Assembly: GCA_902587545.1 (NCBI GenBank)
Contig: CACILL010000002.1
Coordinates: 124,001-188,000, forward strand
Source: an uncultured SAR86 cluster bacterium
Lineage (GTDB): Bacteria; Pseudomonadota; Gammaproteobacteria; Magnimaribacterales; AG-339-G14
Direction: 5' to 3'
Length of the DNA stretch: 64,000 bases
Shown: piece by piece, positions 47,827 through 58,091 of the stretch
How the letters are laid out: every line of letters starts with the position of its first letter
Numbering within the stretch: position 1 is the stretch's first letter
Notes under the pieces: model-generated
Seen by the model: only the letters and a program-made list of their open reading frames with translations
Told to the model about the DNA's origin: nothing
Databases searched by the model: none
Program-made: the position numbers and the translations under genes

Positions 47827-49631
47827 TAATAAGTCCTGACAATGGGTTGGAAAGCTTGAACCTGTTTAGGCCTAAAATTAACGTCTCTTTTAGATACTTG
47901 CTTGGTATCGGAAAAATAAATCGAGTGTTTGAGCCAATTTTCATCATCTCTATCTGGGTAATCTTCTCTAGAGTGAGCTCCTCTACTTTCTTTTCTTTCG
48001 TTTGCACTGATTGCAGTAGCCTCAGCGACTTCGATTAAATTAAGAAGTTCCAAAGCTTCAACTCTGGCGGTATTAAACTGAGAGGATTTATCAGCAAGAT
48101 GAATGTTTTGAGATTTATCTCTGAGATCAGAGACTTCTTTAATGCCATTTTCCATCAATTCTTCAGTTCTAAATACTCCAAAATTCATTTGCATTGTTTT
48201 TTGTAAGTCTTTCTTAACTTCTACAAAGTTTTCACCAGATTGGCTGACGTTCACTCTGTTGAGATTTCTAAGAGCATAGTCAACATCATCAGATGATGGA
48301 TCATCCATTTTTATACCTGCCTTGAAACTTTCTTCAATGTGTAATCCAGCAGATCTTCCAAAAACAATAAGGTCTAGAAGGGAATTTCCTCCTAAACGAT
48401 TACCGCCATGAACGGAGACACAAGCTGCTTCTCCTGCAGCATAAAGACCATCTATGATTTTATCCGTACCGTCAGGATTTTGAGAAATGACCTGACCATG
48501 AACATTAGTTGGAATACCTCCCATTGCATAATGACATGTGGGAACAACCGGAATAGGATGTTCGGCAGGATCAACATGAGCAAACCTTTTTGACAATTCT
48601 GTTACACCAGGCAGTCTTTTGTGAACAATTTCTGGCCCTAAATGATCAAGTTTTAAATAAACGTGATCAGCATCTGGACCACAGCCTCTACCTTCTAAGA
48701 TTTCAGTAAACATGGATCTTGCAACAACATCTCTGCTAGCAAGATCTTTATAATTTGGCGCATATCTTTCCATAAATCGTTCGCCGTCTTTGTTGACCAA
48801 GTAACCTCCTTCTCCTCTACAACCTTCAGTTACTAAAGTTCCATGACCATGGATACCTGTTGGATGAAACTGCCACATTTCCATATCTTGCACTGGGAAT
48901 CCGGCTCTCAATGCCATTCCAGTACCATCACCAGTGTTAATGAGAGCGTTTGAAGTTGTTTGATATATTCTTCCTGCTCCTCCAGTAGCTAAAACAGTAG
49001 CTTTTGATTTTAAAAAGTATGGTTCACCGGATTCAATTTCAAAAGCAATAACTCCAACGACCTGATCGTTTTGATTTTTCACAAGATCAACTGCGAACCA
49101 TTCTGAAAGAAAGTTGGTTCCCGCTTTAACGTTTGCTTGGAAAAGTGTATGCAAAAGAGCATGGCCTGTTCTATCAGCAGCGGCACAAGTTCTTTCGGCT
49201 TGTCCCCCTTTTCCATAATCTTTTGACTGACCTCCAAATGCTCTTTGGTAAATTTTGCCTTCTTCAGTTCTAGAAAATGGCAATCCCATGTTTTCCAATT
49301 CAAATATTGCTTCAGGTCCTTCTTTGCACATGTATTCAATGGAGTCTTGATCTCCAATGAAATCAGAACCCTTGACTGTATCAAACATGTGCCATCTCCA
49401 GTCATCATCTGGATCTGCACTTTGAATTGAACAGGTGATGCCGCCTTGAGCAGAAACGGTATGTGAACGAGTTGGAAAAACTTTAGAAACAACAGCTGTA
49501 TTCATTCCGGATTTAGCCAGCTGAAGTGAGGCCATCATTCCAGAACCGCCACCGCCGACGATAATTCCATCAAATTCCTTTACGGGTAAAGTAGATGCAT
49601 CCAAAAGAGTCCCTTTTCCATTCATTGCCAT
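47826..49631 (-). CDS. sdhA: Succinate dehydrogenase flavoprotein subunit
   Basis: 601 residues. The FAD-binding loop is [17 protein letters not shown], and the covalent-FAD His is in [12 protein letters not shown]. Catalytic segments [11 protein letters not shown] and [14 protein letters not shown] are present. It oxidises succinate to fumarate. Length and motifs are standard for the bacterial enzyme. Confidence 0.98.
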   Translation of the reverse strand: MAMNGKGTLLDASTLPVKEFDGIIVGGGGSGMMASLQLAKSGMNTAVVSKVFPTRSHTVSAQGGITCSIQSADPDDDWRWHMFDTVKGSDFIGDQDSIEYMCKEGPEAIFELENMGLPFSRTEEGKIYQRAFGGQSKDYGKGGQAERTCAAADRTGHALLHTLFQANVKAGTNFLSEWFAVDLVKNQNDQVVGVIAFEIESGEPYFLKSKATVLATGGAGRIYQTTSNALINTGDGTGMALRAGFPVQDMEMWQFHPTGIHGHGTLVTEGCRGEGGYLVNKDGERFMERYAPNYKDLASRDVVARSMFTEILEGRGCGPDADHVYLKLDHLGPEIVHKRLPGVTELSKRFAHVDPAEHPIPVVPTCHYAMGGIPTNVHGQVISQNPDGTDKIIDGLYAAGEAACVSVHGGNRLGGNSLLDLIVFGRSAGLHIEESFKAGIKMDDPSSDDVDYALRNLNRVNVSQSGENFVEVKKDLQKTMQMNFGVFRTEELMENGIKEVSDLRDKSQNIHLADKSSQFNTARVEALELLNLIEVAEATAISANERKESRGAHSREDYPDRDDENWLKHSIYFSDTKQVSKRDVNFRPKQVQAFQPIVRTY

Positions 49632-49636
49632 ATTTA

Positions 49637-49999
49637 CTAACCTAAAATATAAAAACTACAAATAATTAATCCAAGAGCTTGGAACCAGCTAAAACCTATA
49701 ACTGCAGGTCTAAGAAGTTTAGCCGAAGCACCAATCTGCGCCTGGGTAAGATAATCTGTTGCCACGTTCCAAATTCCTTGCACTGAATGATAAGCAATTG
49801 AAAAAGCAACGATTACCGTAAAAATTTCTATGATGAGAATATCAAAAAAGCCAGATAGTTGTTCGTATTTAAAGTCCCTATTGACTAACCAATAGAAGGT
49901 TATAACTGAAAAATATACTGCCTGAATTACTGCCGTGATTCTTACAAAAACATAGTCAAAGATTCCTGTTTTCTTTAATCTGTATAACTTCGTTACCAT
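49637..49999 (-). CDS. sdhD: Succinate dehydrogenase membrane anchor subunit SdhD
   Basis: 120 residues with three membrane helices. The haem-ligand His is probably in [17 protein letters not shown]. It anchors the complex and binds quinone with SdhC. Its start overlaps the sdhC end by 7 bases. Identification rests on helix pattern and position as well as these residues. Confidence 0.88.
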   Translation of the reverse strand: MVTKLYRLKKTGIFDYVFVRITAVIQAVYFSVITFYWLVNRDFKYEQLSGFFDILIIEIFTVIVAFSIAYHSVQGIWNVATDYLTQAQIGASAKLLRPAVIGFSWFQALGLIICSFYILG

Positions 50000-50361
50000 G
50001 CCAAATACAAAAAAGAAAAGAAAAATAATCCTGTGGAAATAAAAGTAGCAAGAGCAGATATCCTACCAGCTTTTAGAGTTTCCCAATATCCAAAATCCAT
50101 TACTAAATGTCTTAGGCCGGAGACAAAATGATAAAACATTGCCGTAACGAAAAGGGAAAACAAGCTCTTAAACAGAAAATTTCCAAATAATGAATTAATG
50201 ATTTGATAATTTGCCTCAGAACTCAAAGAAAAAACTAAAATCCCCATCATTGGAAGGGATAAAACAAAAATAGCAATTGCAGAAATTCTATGCAAAATGG
50301 AAGAAACCCCTGGCAATGGTAACGCTATCTTAAATAGATTTAGATATCTAGGCGAATTCAT
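49993..50361 (-). CDS. sdhC: Succinate dehydrogenase cytochrome b556 subunit SdhC
   Basis: 122 residues with three membrane helices. The family motif PLPGVSSILHRISAIAIF contains the quinone-site Ser and Arg, and the haem His is in FYHFVSGLRHLVMDFGY. It is the first gene of sdhCDAB-sucCD. The 35-base gap from der leaves little room for a promoter, so transcription may start inside the end of der. Confidence 0.93.
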   Translation of the reverse strand: MNSPRYLNLFKIALPLPGVSSILHRISAIAIFVLSLPMMGILVFSLSSEANYQIINSLFGNFLFKSLFSLFVTAMFYHFVSGLRHLVMDFGYWETLKAGRISALATFISTGLFFFSFLYLAW

Positions 50362-50396
50362 CTCAAAGTCAGCATTATATTGTATAAATTATTTTA

Positions 50397-51782
50397 TTAG
50401 CGCCTTGCTATTCTTTTTCTCTTAGCTAATTGCTTTTTTGTAAGTTTGTTTTTCTTTTTCCCAAAAGGATTAGTATTGTTTTTAAAAATTAACTTAATTG
50501 GAATACCCTCAAAGTTCAATTTTTTTCTTAAAAAGTTTTCTAAGTACTTTTGATATTGTTTTGTTAACTTATCTAAGTTGTTTCCCTGAATCCTGATAAT
50601 TGTAGGCTGGGATGAAAGTAAATTTGCATATTTAATTTTAGGTCTAAACCTGCCAGACATCTGGGGGGGATTTAACTTTGATGCTTCTTCTACCAAGTCA
50701 TTCAACTTTGAAGTATCAATTTTTTTTACGCTTTTCTTTATGAGCTTTATAAGTTCTTTAAATACCTTAGCAGTGCCTTTATTTTCTTTTGCGGAAATAT
50801 AGTGGATGGATATGCCAGATATGAAAGCTAATTTTTTATTAATGGATCTGGTTAAATTTGATTTGTCATATTGAGACAGTTTATCCGATTTGTTGATTCC
50901 TAAAATCATAGGTTTTCCAGAAGAAACGATTAAAGAAATAAGATGTAAATCTTGATCAGTAATGTTTTCTTTTCCATCAACTAAATAAAGAACTCCAGAA
51001 GAAGATCTCATGCTCGAAATAGCTTTAGAAACTGAAAAGCTTTCTATTGCTTGATCTATTTTTGATTTTTTTCTCAAGCCCGCTGTATCAAAAAGTTCTA
51101 TCTTGTCGTTTTTAAAAACAATTGATTTAGAAATGGCATCTCTTGTTGTGCCAGCCTTGGGCGAAACAATAGAACGATTTTCTTTAATTAAAGAATTAAA
51201 AAAAGTAGATTTTCCAGCATTAGGTTTTCCTAAAATACTCACCTTGATACTTTGACTAACAATATCTTCCTCAAGGCTGGAACTTGTTTCTTTGTGAAAT
51301 TGATTCAAGACTTCCTCTTTGAGATTTTTTATTCCTAAACCGTTTTTAGCGGATACTTTGATAAAGTTTTTGACTCCAAGCTGATAAAAGTCGTTTATAT
51401 TTTTTTCTGAAGACTTAAGTTCAGATTTGTTGAGGACAAGAATATATTTTTTTCCAGATTTTCTTAGAATCTCATTAATCTTAAAATCATTCTTGCTTAA
51501 ACCATAGTCAGCATCTACTAAAAAAATAAATCCGTCAGCTTCCTCAATGGCCTTATCTATTTCCTTGAGAATGAGAAGATTCATTTCTTCTCTCTCGTCC
51601 GAAATTCCCCCTGTATCAATTATTGAGAAATTTCGAGATTTGAAAGAAAAATTTCCATAAAGCCTATCTCTAGTCAACCCTGAAAAATCAGCAATTATAG
51701 CTTTATCTTCTCCAATTATTTTATTAAAAAGCGAAGATTTGCCGACATTAGGTCTACCTATTATTGCTACTATGGGTCCCAT
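50397..51782 (-). CDS. der: Ribosome-assembly GTPase Der (EngA)
   Basis: 461 residues with two consecutive GTPase domains. P-loops are GRPNVGKSS and GKPNAGKST, with NKSE and NKSD base-recognition motifs. A C-terminal KH-like domain ends it with a basic tail (KKNKLTKKQLAKRKR). It is needed for 50S assembly. It follows bamB, as in E. coli. Confidence 0.97.
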   Translation of the reverse strand: MGPIVAIIGRPNVGKSSLFNKIIGEDKAIIADFSGLTRDRLYGNFSFKSRNFSIIDTGGISDEREEMNLLILKEIDKAIEEADGFIFLVDADYGLSKNDFKINEILRKSGKKYILVLNKSELKSSEKNINDFYQLGVKNFIKVSAKNGLGIKNLKEEVLNQFHKETSSSLEEDIVSQSIKVSILGKPNAGKSTFFNSLIKENRSIVSPKAGTTRDAISKSIVFKNDKIELFDTAGLRKKSKIDQAIESFSVSKAISSMRSSSGVLYLVDGKENITDQDLHLISLIVSSGKPMILGINKSDKLSQYDKSNLTRSINKKLAFISGISIHYISAKENKGTAKVFKELIKLIKKSVKKIDTSKLNDLVEEASKLNPPQMSGRFRPKIKYANLLSSQPTIIRIQGNNLDKLTKQYQKYLENFLRKKLNFEGIPIKLIFKNNTNPFGKKKNKLTKKQLAKRKRIARR

Positions 51783-51795
51783 GGTGGGGACAATA

Positions 51796-52929
51796 TCATT
51801 GCAAGGTAAAGAGTGAAAGTTTTCCTTTTGAATCCAAGGTTAAGACGTTTTCATCTTTCGTGGATATTGAAATAATTTTTGATCTAGAAACTCTTTTTCT
51901 TGCAACTTGTTCTCCCTGCGAAATATCTAGCGCATGGAGAAAGCCCTGAAAATCACCATAAACTACCAAAGATTTTAATCTGTTTGGTGAGGTAAGTTCC
52001 CTCAAAAAAAAATCTTTATTGAACCATTCCAAATTTCCTGAATTTTGCGAATACGCAAACACCTGATCTTTTTCATCTATTAAAATTATTTTTCCTCTAG
52101 AAGAGAGCAAATCATTAGCAGTAGAAGTCTTTTCTTTCCATACAAATCTTCCAGATCTTGTATCCAATGCGGCAATATCTCCTTGAAAAGTTGCAACAAA
52201 AGCAATGCCACTAGAAAAAACAAAATTTCCATCAATGTCAACAATCCTTCCAATTTCTGATGTTTCTTTAGATATTGTTATAGGTATTTCCCATTGCGTT
52301 ACTCCAGATCTGGGCTCAATCTTAGCCAAATTACCATTTGCAAAACCAATGTATAGAAAACCTTGATAGAAAGACGGTTCAGAAGTTCCTCTCAGGGTTA
52401 GGTTTGGAATAATGCTTCTATAATCCCATCTAAACTCTCCTGTTTCCAAATCAACTGCTGTTACTCTGCCATCAATATTTTGTATTGCTACTACATCTCC
52501 ATTTGTTGCTGGCGGAGATAAAACTTCTCCCGAAGTTGAATATCTCCAAATTATTGCTCCTGTGTCTTTAGAAAGGCAAAACACCTCTCCGTTTGATGAA
52601 CTCAATAATAGCTTGTTAAAGCCAAGAGTTATCCCGGTGGAAATATCAACATCGAGTTCCTTATTCCAAATTCTTTTTCCATTATTAGAAAATGCTTTAA
52701 TTTCTCCTTTTGAATCGAAGATAAAGACGCCATCTTGATCCGAGGCAATTTTTATTTTTCCTAAAGGCAATGATTTAAATGCATTTACTGACCATCTTCT
52801 ATCAAAGGAAAACTTTTCGTTAATTTGTTTTTTTAATTCGTTAGGTTTTTCGACTTCTTTTGCTCCTGTCTCACAAGCAATGAGAAATACAAAAATGAGC
52901 AAATAAAGTAAATTTTTAAATTTCATCAA
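51796..52929 (-). CDS. bamB: Outer-membrane assembly lipoprotein BamB
   Basis: 377 residues. The lipoprotein signal ends in LIACETG. An eight-bladed beta-propeller follows, with repeated PQQ-like segments such as GAIIWRYS, GEFRWDYRS and GRFVWKEK. It is part of the BAM complex that inserts outer-membrane proteins. It overlaps the yfgM gene by 4 bases. Confidence 0.93.
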   Translation of the reverse strand: MMKFKNLLYLLIFVFLIACETGAKEVEKPNELKKQINEKFSFDRRWSVNAFKSLPLGKIKIASDQDGVFIFDSKGEIKAFSNNGKRIWNKELDVDISTGITLGFNKLLLSSSNGEVFCLSKDTGAIIWRYSTSGEVLSPPATNGDVVAIQNIDGRVTAVDLETGEFRWDYRSIIPNLTLRGTSEPSFYQGFLYIGFANGNLAKIEPRSGVTQWEIPITISKETSEIGRIVDIDGNFVFSSGIAFVATFQGDIAALDTRSGRFVWKEKTSTANDLLSSRGKIILIDEKDQVFAYSQNSGNLEWFNKDFFLRELTSPNRLKSLVVYGDFQGFLHALDISQGEQVARKRVSRSKIISISTKDENVLTLDSKGKLSLFTLQ

Positions 52930-53549
52930 TCTGTCAAAGTAGAAATTTTTAAATTAATAAGATTCTTTTGAGTGTCATTTTCAGATCGTTCTAATGCGTC
53001 AATATATTTCTGTTTAGCTTCATCAAATTTTTTTTCTATCGCTAAAATGTCTCCCCGAAGGATGAGTTTATTTGTTTGATAGGTTGTAAAAGCATTTTTA
53101 AGAATATCATTAGCTCTGTTTAAATCTTCTAAATCAATAAAAATATTTACCATTCTTAAATCAATAATTTCTTTTAAAAAGTCAAATTCACTTCCTTTTG
53201 AGCTTAAAATTTCTCTTGCAATTGAAAGTTCAGTTAAAGCTTTTTGTAGATCGTTATTTTCTACAGATACTGTCGCATAAATTGATTTGAGCATTACCAA
53301 ATAAATTGAAGCATCATCGATTTTAGAAATTTCATCAAAAACAATTTTATATTCCTGATCATTGAAGTTAGAAGCCGAATAAGAATTATAAAAATTCAAA
53401 AATAAATCTCCTGCTTCTTGATCTTTTTTTTGAGCCATAAAATAGAAATAAAGATAAGTTCCGTAGGCTAAACCAATAACTAGGAGAAATGAAATCACCT
53501 TAATGTAATTTTTAAGAATCCAAGCATAGATTTTATTAAGAAAATTCAT
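52926..53549 (-). CDS. yfgM: YfgM-like TPR membrane protein
   Basis: 207 residues. One membrane helix near the N-terminus (YIKVISFLLVIGLAYGTYLYFYF region) is followed by a periplasmic helical, TPR-like domain. E. coli YfgM binds SecYEG and periplasmic chaperones. The assignment is supported by the conserved position between hisS and bamB, because the sequence is divergent. Confidence 0.8.
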   Translation of the reverse strand: MNFLNKIYAWILKNYIKVISFLLVIGLAYGTYLYFYFMAQKKDQEAGDLFLNFYNSYSASNFNDQEYKIVFDEISKIDDASIYLVMLKSIYATVSVENNDLQKALTELSIAREILSSKGSEFDFLKEIIDLRMVNIFIDLEDLNRANDILKNAFTTYQTNKLILRGDILAIEKKFDEAKQKYIDALERSENDTQKNLINLKISTLTD

Positions 53550-53554
53550 TTAAT

Positions 53555-54805
53555 TTATTTTAGATTTTTTAATAAAGAATCAAAATTATCGATTTTTATT
53601 TCTTGATTCATTGAAAGTTTTTTTAAGGTATAAGAATTATTTTTAATCTCTTCTCGGCCAATTATAACCATGAAATCAGTATTTTTTTTGTTTGCTTTTT
53701 TAAGGAGAGTTTTTAAACTTTTTTCTTTCCCAGAAAATTGAATTGAAAAGTTTTTTAATTTCTTTCTCAGAGAGGAAGCTAGTTTCATACCATCTAGGAG
53801 AAATGAGTCTTCAAGAGATACTATCAATAATGATTTTGTATCTTCACCCATTGAATCTTCAATTAACAAACATAACCTTTCAAGGCCTATTGATAAGCCA
53901 ATAGCTTTGGTTTCTCTTCCACCAATAATTTTAGATAAAGAATCATATCTTCCTCCTCCGCAAATAGTATCTTGGGACCCAATTGAATTTGATTTCCATT
54001 CAAAGACTAAATCGTTGTAATAGTCTAATCCTCTTACCAAAAGTGGATTTTCTTTGTATTCAATTTCTAAATCCTCTAGACAGGTTTTTACAAAAGAAAA
54101 TTTTTCTTGAGATTCCTTTGAAATTGATTGTTCTATTTTAGGGGCTTCTTTAATGAGATTTTCTAAATCTTGATTTTTTGAATCTAAAATTCTCAAGGGA
54201 TTTTTTTCTAATCTTTTTAAACTATCCCTATCAAGATCTTTTTTATACTTTGCAAAATAATCTTTTAGTTTTTGGGAGTATTCTTGTTGATCCTTTTGTG
54301 AGCCAATAGAATTAATTTCTAAGGTCATTTCTTTTTTTACTGAGAGTTCTTCAAAAAGAAAATTTGAAATCTCAAGCATTTCTAAATCAATGGCAGGATC
54401 ATTAAAACCATAAGCCTCCAAACTAAGTTGTTGAAATTGGCGAGATCGACCTTTTTGAGGACGTTCGTATCGAAACATTGGGCCTTTATAAGACAATCTT
54501 TGTTGGCCAGCATCAAGCAATCCAGTCTCTATAGCCATGCGCATGCAACCAGCTGTCCCTTCTGGCCTAAGCGTCATCGATTTCCCACTTTTGCTTTCGA
54601 AAGTAAACATTTCTTTATTCACTATGTCCGATTGATCACCAACGGATCTTTTGAATAAATCTGTGCTTTCTATGATTGGGAATCTCACCTCTTGATAGCC
54701 ATAACTTTTGGAAATTTCATTAAAGATGTTTTCTACAAAATTTATTTTGGTTGTTTCAATAGGATCTGTATCTTGCATTCCTCGCAACTTTGAAATCTTT
54801 TTCAT
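53555..54805 (-). CDS. hisS: Histidyl-tRNA synthetase
   Basis: 416 residues, class II. Motif 2 region MFRYERPQKGRSRQFQQ and the His-specific segments VRGLDYYNDLVFEW and GGGRYDSL are seen. A C-terminal anticodon domain (about 330-416) follows. It attaches histidine to tRNA-His. It is encoded 5 bases after ispG. Confidence 0.97.
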   Translation of the reverse strand: MKKISKLRGMQDTDPIETTKINFVENIFNEISKSYGYQEVRFPIIESTDLFKRSVGDQSDIVNKEMFTFESKSGKSMTLRPEGTAGCMRMAIETGLLDAGQQRLSYKGPMFRYERPQKGRSRQFQQLSLEAYGFNDPAIDLEMLEISNFLFEELSVKKEMTLEINSIGSQKDQQEYSQKLKDYFAKYKKDLDRDSLKRLEKNPLRILDSKNQDLENLIKEAPKIEQSISKESQEKFSFVKTCLEDLEIEYKENPLLVRGLDYYNDLVFEWKSNSIGSQDTICGGGRYDSLSKIIGGRETKAIGLSIGLERLCLLIEDSMGEDTKSLLIVSLEDSFLLDGMKLASSLRKKLKNFSIQFSGKEKSLKTLLKKANKKNTDFMVIIGREEIKNNSYTLKKLSMNQEIKIDNFDSLLKNLK

Positions 54806-54810
54806 GACTA

Positions 54811-55923
54811 TTAGACCTCTTTAATGGAAAGCTTACTTTTGGATTGTTTAACTTTTTTTGCTTTCTTCCTAATTAATTTCTCAAGAGAGTCGACAAGGTC
54901 TTTATTTGAGAGTTTATGATCTGCTTTTCCATCTATGTAAATGAGATTATTTGGCGAAGCTCCAGTTAAACCAACATCCGCTGCTTTAGATTCTCCAGGT
55001 CCATTTACATAACAACCAATAACCGCGACATCTATATTTTCTGTTACATCTTCGAGTCTAGATTCAAGTTCGTTCATGGTTTTAATGACATCAAAATTTT
55101 GTCTTGCGCAACTCGGACAGGCGATGAAATTGATACCTTTTTTCCTTAATTTAAGAGACCGTAAAATATCGAATCCTACTTTTATTTCCTCACACGGATC
55201 AGAAGCTAGAGATACTCTTATAGTATCGCCTATGCCCTCTGAAAGTAGTTGTCCAATTGCTATAGATGATTTGATAGTTCCACTTCTCTTGCCTCCAGCT
55301 TCTGTCAGACCTAAATGAAGGGGTTGGTCAATCAAAGAGCTAATTTTTCTGTAACTTTCTGTCATCATATAGATGTCAGAGGCTTTAATACTAAGTTTAA
55401 AATTTTCAAAATTTTGTTTCTTTAAAATATTTACATGGTTCATTGCCGATTCCACTAATGCATCAGAATTTGGTTCTCCATATTTTTTTTGCAATTTCTT
55501 TTCAAGAGAGCCTGCATTCACTCCGATCCTAATTGGAATATTATGATGAGATGCACAAGCAATAACTTCTTTTACTTTTTTTTCGTTACCAATATTTCCA
55601 GGATTTATTCTCAAACAATCTGCACCTTGTTCTGCAACCTGAATGGCAATCTTGTAATCAAAGTGAATATCAGCAATCAATGGAACATTCGCTTGTTCTT
55701 TGATTTTTCCAAAGGCTTTTACCGAATCTTTGTCTGGAACAGAAACTCTTATTAAATCTGCTCCAACTTTTTCTAGCTCTCTGATTTGTTCTAAAGTTTT
55801 TTTTGTATCAGTTGTTAAAGTATTAGTCATACTCTGAACTGTTATATCTGAATCTCCTCCAACAGGAACGTTTCCAACCTGAATCAGCCTGCTTTTTCTT
55901 CGTTTAATCTCTAATTGACTCAA
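54811..55923 (-). CDS. ispG: 4-hydroxy-3-methylbut-2-en-1-yl diphosphate synthase (flavodoxin)
   Basis: 370 residues. The TIM barrel begins with [15 protein letters not shown]. The 4Fe-4S Cys residues are in [10 protein letters not shown] and [11 protein letters not shown]. It is the penultimate step of the MEP isoprenoid pathway. It overlaps rodZ by 20 bases. A basic C-terminal tail ([12 protein letters not shown]) is present. Confidence 0.97.
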   Translation of the reverse strand: MSQLEIKRRKSRLIQVGNVPVGGDSDITVQSMTNTLTTDTKKTLEQIRELEKVGADLIRVSVPDKDSVKAFGKIKEQANVPLIADIHFDYKIAIQVAEQGADCLRINPGNIGNEKKVKEVIACASHHNIPIRIGVNAGSLEKKLQKKYGEPNSDALVESAMNHVNILKKQNFENFKLSIKASDIYMMTESYRKISSLIDQPLHLGLTEAGGKRSGTIKSSIAIGQLLSEGIGDTIRVSLASDPCEEIKVGFDILRSLKLRKKGINFIACPSCARQNFDVIKTMNELESRLEDVTENIDVAVIGCYVNGPGESKAADVGLTGASPNNLIYIDGKADHKLSNKDLVDSLEKLIRKKAKKVKQSKSKLSIKEV

Positions 55924-56746
55924 CTTTATTTGCCTCGTTTACCCAAAAATGAGCGTAGTTACTTGCTCCTTTAATTGCTCTAGAAAAACTAATTTTTTGA
56001 TCATCTATATATAAGTTAGTTGCAGGAGCATAGCCTATTTTAAACCTCAGTGGAGATATTCCTGAAAGCTCATAACTTCCAGTTTGCATCAATTCGTAAA
56101 TAAGCCTTTCATTTTTATCAAAAACTACTACCCAACTTTCTCCTTTAATGACTATTTCAATCTTTCTTATTAAATCTTTTGGACTCATATCATCTATGAT
56201 TTCGTCTTTTGAAAATAAGTCATTGTTGATTGGATACTCATTTGATGATGTTTCCTCGGAAAAACTGATCAATAAATCTTGATTTTTAATTTCCGAAGGT
56301 TCAAGTGTGCTCTCCTTTTCTTGATTGTCTAATAAATAAGTTTCTTCATCATCTGTAATATCAAATACTAAGAACATTAAAATAATGGAAATAAATAAAA
56401 TACCTCCATATTTAAGGTAAGAGTTACTGACGCTCGGAAAATTTAGATTATTCAAGAGGTTCTGAAAATTAAGCTTTTTATCCACAGAGGGTTCTTCAGA
56501 TATTATTTCCGGAGGAGATATAAATTCTTCATAATCCTTTAACGCTTCACTTGGATCAATTCCTAAAAATTTAAAAAGGCGCTCTATCTGAGATTTAGCA
56601 AAAATTTCAGCTGGAAGGTTCTTAAAATCAGCTTTCTTAATTGCTTCGATGAATTTTGTGGGAATTTTTGTTTTATCAGATATTTCTTTTATAGAAAATT
56701 CAGATTCAAGAATTTTAGTCTTTAGCTGTTCGTTCCAGCTTTCCAT
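55904..56746 (-). CDS. rodZ: Cytoskeletal protein RodZ
   Basis: 280 residues. A cytoplasmic HTH domain (about 1-70, [20 protein letters not shown]) precedes a single membrane helix (about 118-132) and a periplasmic C-terminal domain of the DUF4115 type (about 190-280, [18 protein letters not shown]). It links MreB to cell-wall synthesis for rod shape. The order ndk-rodZ-ispG matches E. coli, but rlmN, normally between ndk and rodZ, is absent. Confidence 0.9.
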   Translation of the reverse strand: MESWNEQLKTKILESEFSIKEISDKTKIPTKFIEAIKKADFKNLPAEIFAKSQIERLFKFLGIDPSEALKDYEEFISPPEIISEEPSVDKKLNFQNLLNNLNFPSVSNSYLKYGGILFISIILMFLVFDITDDEETYLLDNQEKESTLEPSEIKNQDLLISFSEETSSNEYPINNDLFSKDEIIDDMSPKDLIRKIEIVIKGESWVVVFDKNERLIYELMQTGSYELSGISPLRFKIGYAPATNLYIDDQKISFSRAIKGASNYAHFWVNEANKVESIRD

Positions 56747-56755
56747 AACCTTAAA

Positions 56756-57163
56756 CTAAAACAAAGCAGACATTATTTCAATTTCTCTGTCTGCGGATTC
56801 TGGTGAGTCTGAACCATGTACCGCATTTTTAGAAATTGACTCAGCAAATTTTTTTCTAATAGTGCCCTCTCCAGCTTCTTCCGGATTGGTTGCACCCATT
56901 AAATTTCTGTAGCTTATTATGCATCCATCACCTTCAAGAATTTGGACAACTGCAGGTCCTGAAGTTATAAAATCCACTAGTTCATTGAAAAATGGTTTTT
57001 CCGAATGCTCTGCATAAAATTGCCTAGCAATTTCAGAAGAAATATTAGTTTTTTTGCTTTTTAAAATACTTAACCCCTTCGATTCAATCATTTCATTTAT
57101 TTGATCTACAAAATTATTTTCAACTGCATCTGGTTTAATTATGCATAAGGTTTTTTCTGACAT
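56756..57163 (-). CDS. ndk: Nucleoside diphosphate kinase
   Basis: 135 residues. IIKPDAV is at the start, and the phosphorylated His is in NAVHGSDSPESADREI. It balances nucleoside triphosphates. It starts overlapping the iscX end by 1 base. Confidence 0.98.
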   Translation of the reverse strand: MSEKTLCIIKPDAVENNFVDQINEMIESKGLSILKSKKTNISSEIARQFYAEHSEKPFFNELVDFITSGPAVVQILEGDGCIISYRNLMGATNPEEAGEGTIRKKFAESISKNAVHGSDSPESADREIEIMSALF

Positions 57164-57357
57164 TAGTCTTTCTCCTCTATCCAGATAGCCTGAATGGCTT
57201 CTAAAATTCTTTCGTTACAGTTCTCTTTCTTTCCTTCAAACCCCTCAAGAGACGTAACCATATTCATAAGATCCAAAAAAAGCAACTTTTCAGGCTCTTC
57301 ATTTGGATATTTTTCACAGAGACTATCTACGATGTCATAGGTATCTGACCAATCCAT
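57163..57357 (-). CDS. iscX: Fe-S assembly regulator IscX
   Basis: 64 residues. The opening MDWSDTYDIVDSLCEKYP and the acidic surface match IscX (YfhJ), which binds IscS and iron and modulates cluster synthesis. It is the last isc gene here, 5 bases after the fdx-iscA fusion. Confidence 0.95.
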   Translation of the reverse strand: MDWSDTYDIVDSLCEKYPNEEPEKLLFLDLMNMVTSLEGFEGKKENCNERILEAIQAIWIEEKD

Positions 57358-57362
57358 TGTAT

Positions 57363-58091
57363 TTAGTTGTTAGATAAATCTTTTACAAGCTCGTTGTCAA
57401 AATTAAAACTCTCACCGCAACCGCATTCAGCTGAAACGTTTGGATTCAAAAAAACCAGTTCTTGGTTTAAGTTTTTTTTAACGAAGTCAAGTTTAGTACC
57501 TTTTAGGAATACAAAACTCTTATCGTGAATAAATAAATTTACTCCATTTACTAGACCAGCGAGATCGTTTTTGTCTTTTTCATCAATTAAATCAAGTTGA
57601 TACGCAAAGCCTGAGCAGCCCGAGTCTTTTAAAGATATTCGAACGCCATATGAATTATTTGCTTTGATCATTTCTGTTAGATGATTAGCAGCAGTATTAG
57701 AAATATCAAAATCTTTTGAAGAAATTTCTTTAGTTGAAGTCTTAGTGGATTTTGGGTGATTTTCAGAAACCATATTTATTGTGTATTTAGGAATTTGAAT
57801 TTCCAAATCTGTATCTTCTACTATTGTCTGACAACTTAATCTTGATTTTGGCTCCAAACCCCAGGCTTTATCTAATAGATCTTCCTCAACATCTGAAGAA
57901 TCATTTAAGGAATTAAAACCTTCTGTAAAGACAACATGACAAGTAGTACAGGCGCATGAAAGTTCACAAGCATGTTCTAAATCTATATCCTGATTGAGAA
58001 GGTTTTCACAGACAGATATACCTGACTCTGCTTCAAATTCTGCGCCTTGAGGACATATTTCAGCATGCGGCAATACTTTGATTTTTGGCAT
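57363..58091 (-). CDS. Ferredoxin-IscA fusion protein of the Isc system
   Basis: 242 residues in one continuous frame. Residues 1-107 are an Isc-type [2Fe-2S] ferredoxin, with cluster Cys 42, 48, 51 and 87 (CELSCACTTC, RLSCQT) and a tail like E. coli Fdx. A 15-20-residue linker rich in Lys, Thr and Ser follows. Residues about 127-235 are an A-type scaffold with Cys 159, 223 and 225 (DSGCSGF, AECGCGESF). In E. coli iscA and fdx are separate genes with hscB and hscA between them. The fusion would couple an electron donor to the cluster carrier. It overlaps iscU by 1 base and precedes iscX. Confidence 0.92.
   Translation of the reverse strand: MPKIKVLPHAEICPQGAEFEAESGISVCENLLNQDIDLEHACELSCACTTCHVVFTEGFNSLNDSSDVEEDLLDKAWGLEPKSRLSCQTIVEDTDLEIQIPKYTINMVSENHPKSTKTSTKEISSKDFDISNTAANHLTEMIKANNSYGVRISLKDSGCSGFAYQLDLIDEKDKNDLAGLVNGVNLFIHDKSFVFLKGTKLDFVKKNLNQELVFLNPNVSAECGCGESFNFDNELVKDLSNN

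Noticed and set aside
50374-50379. Perfect TATAAT on the minus strand before sdhC
   Set aside because: It would put the transcription start about 6 bases from the start codon, leaving no room for a ribosome site, and there is no -35 match at 17 bases. In this AT-rich sequence it is likely chance.
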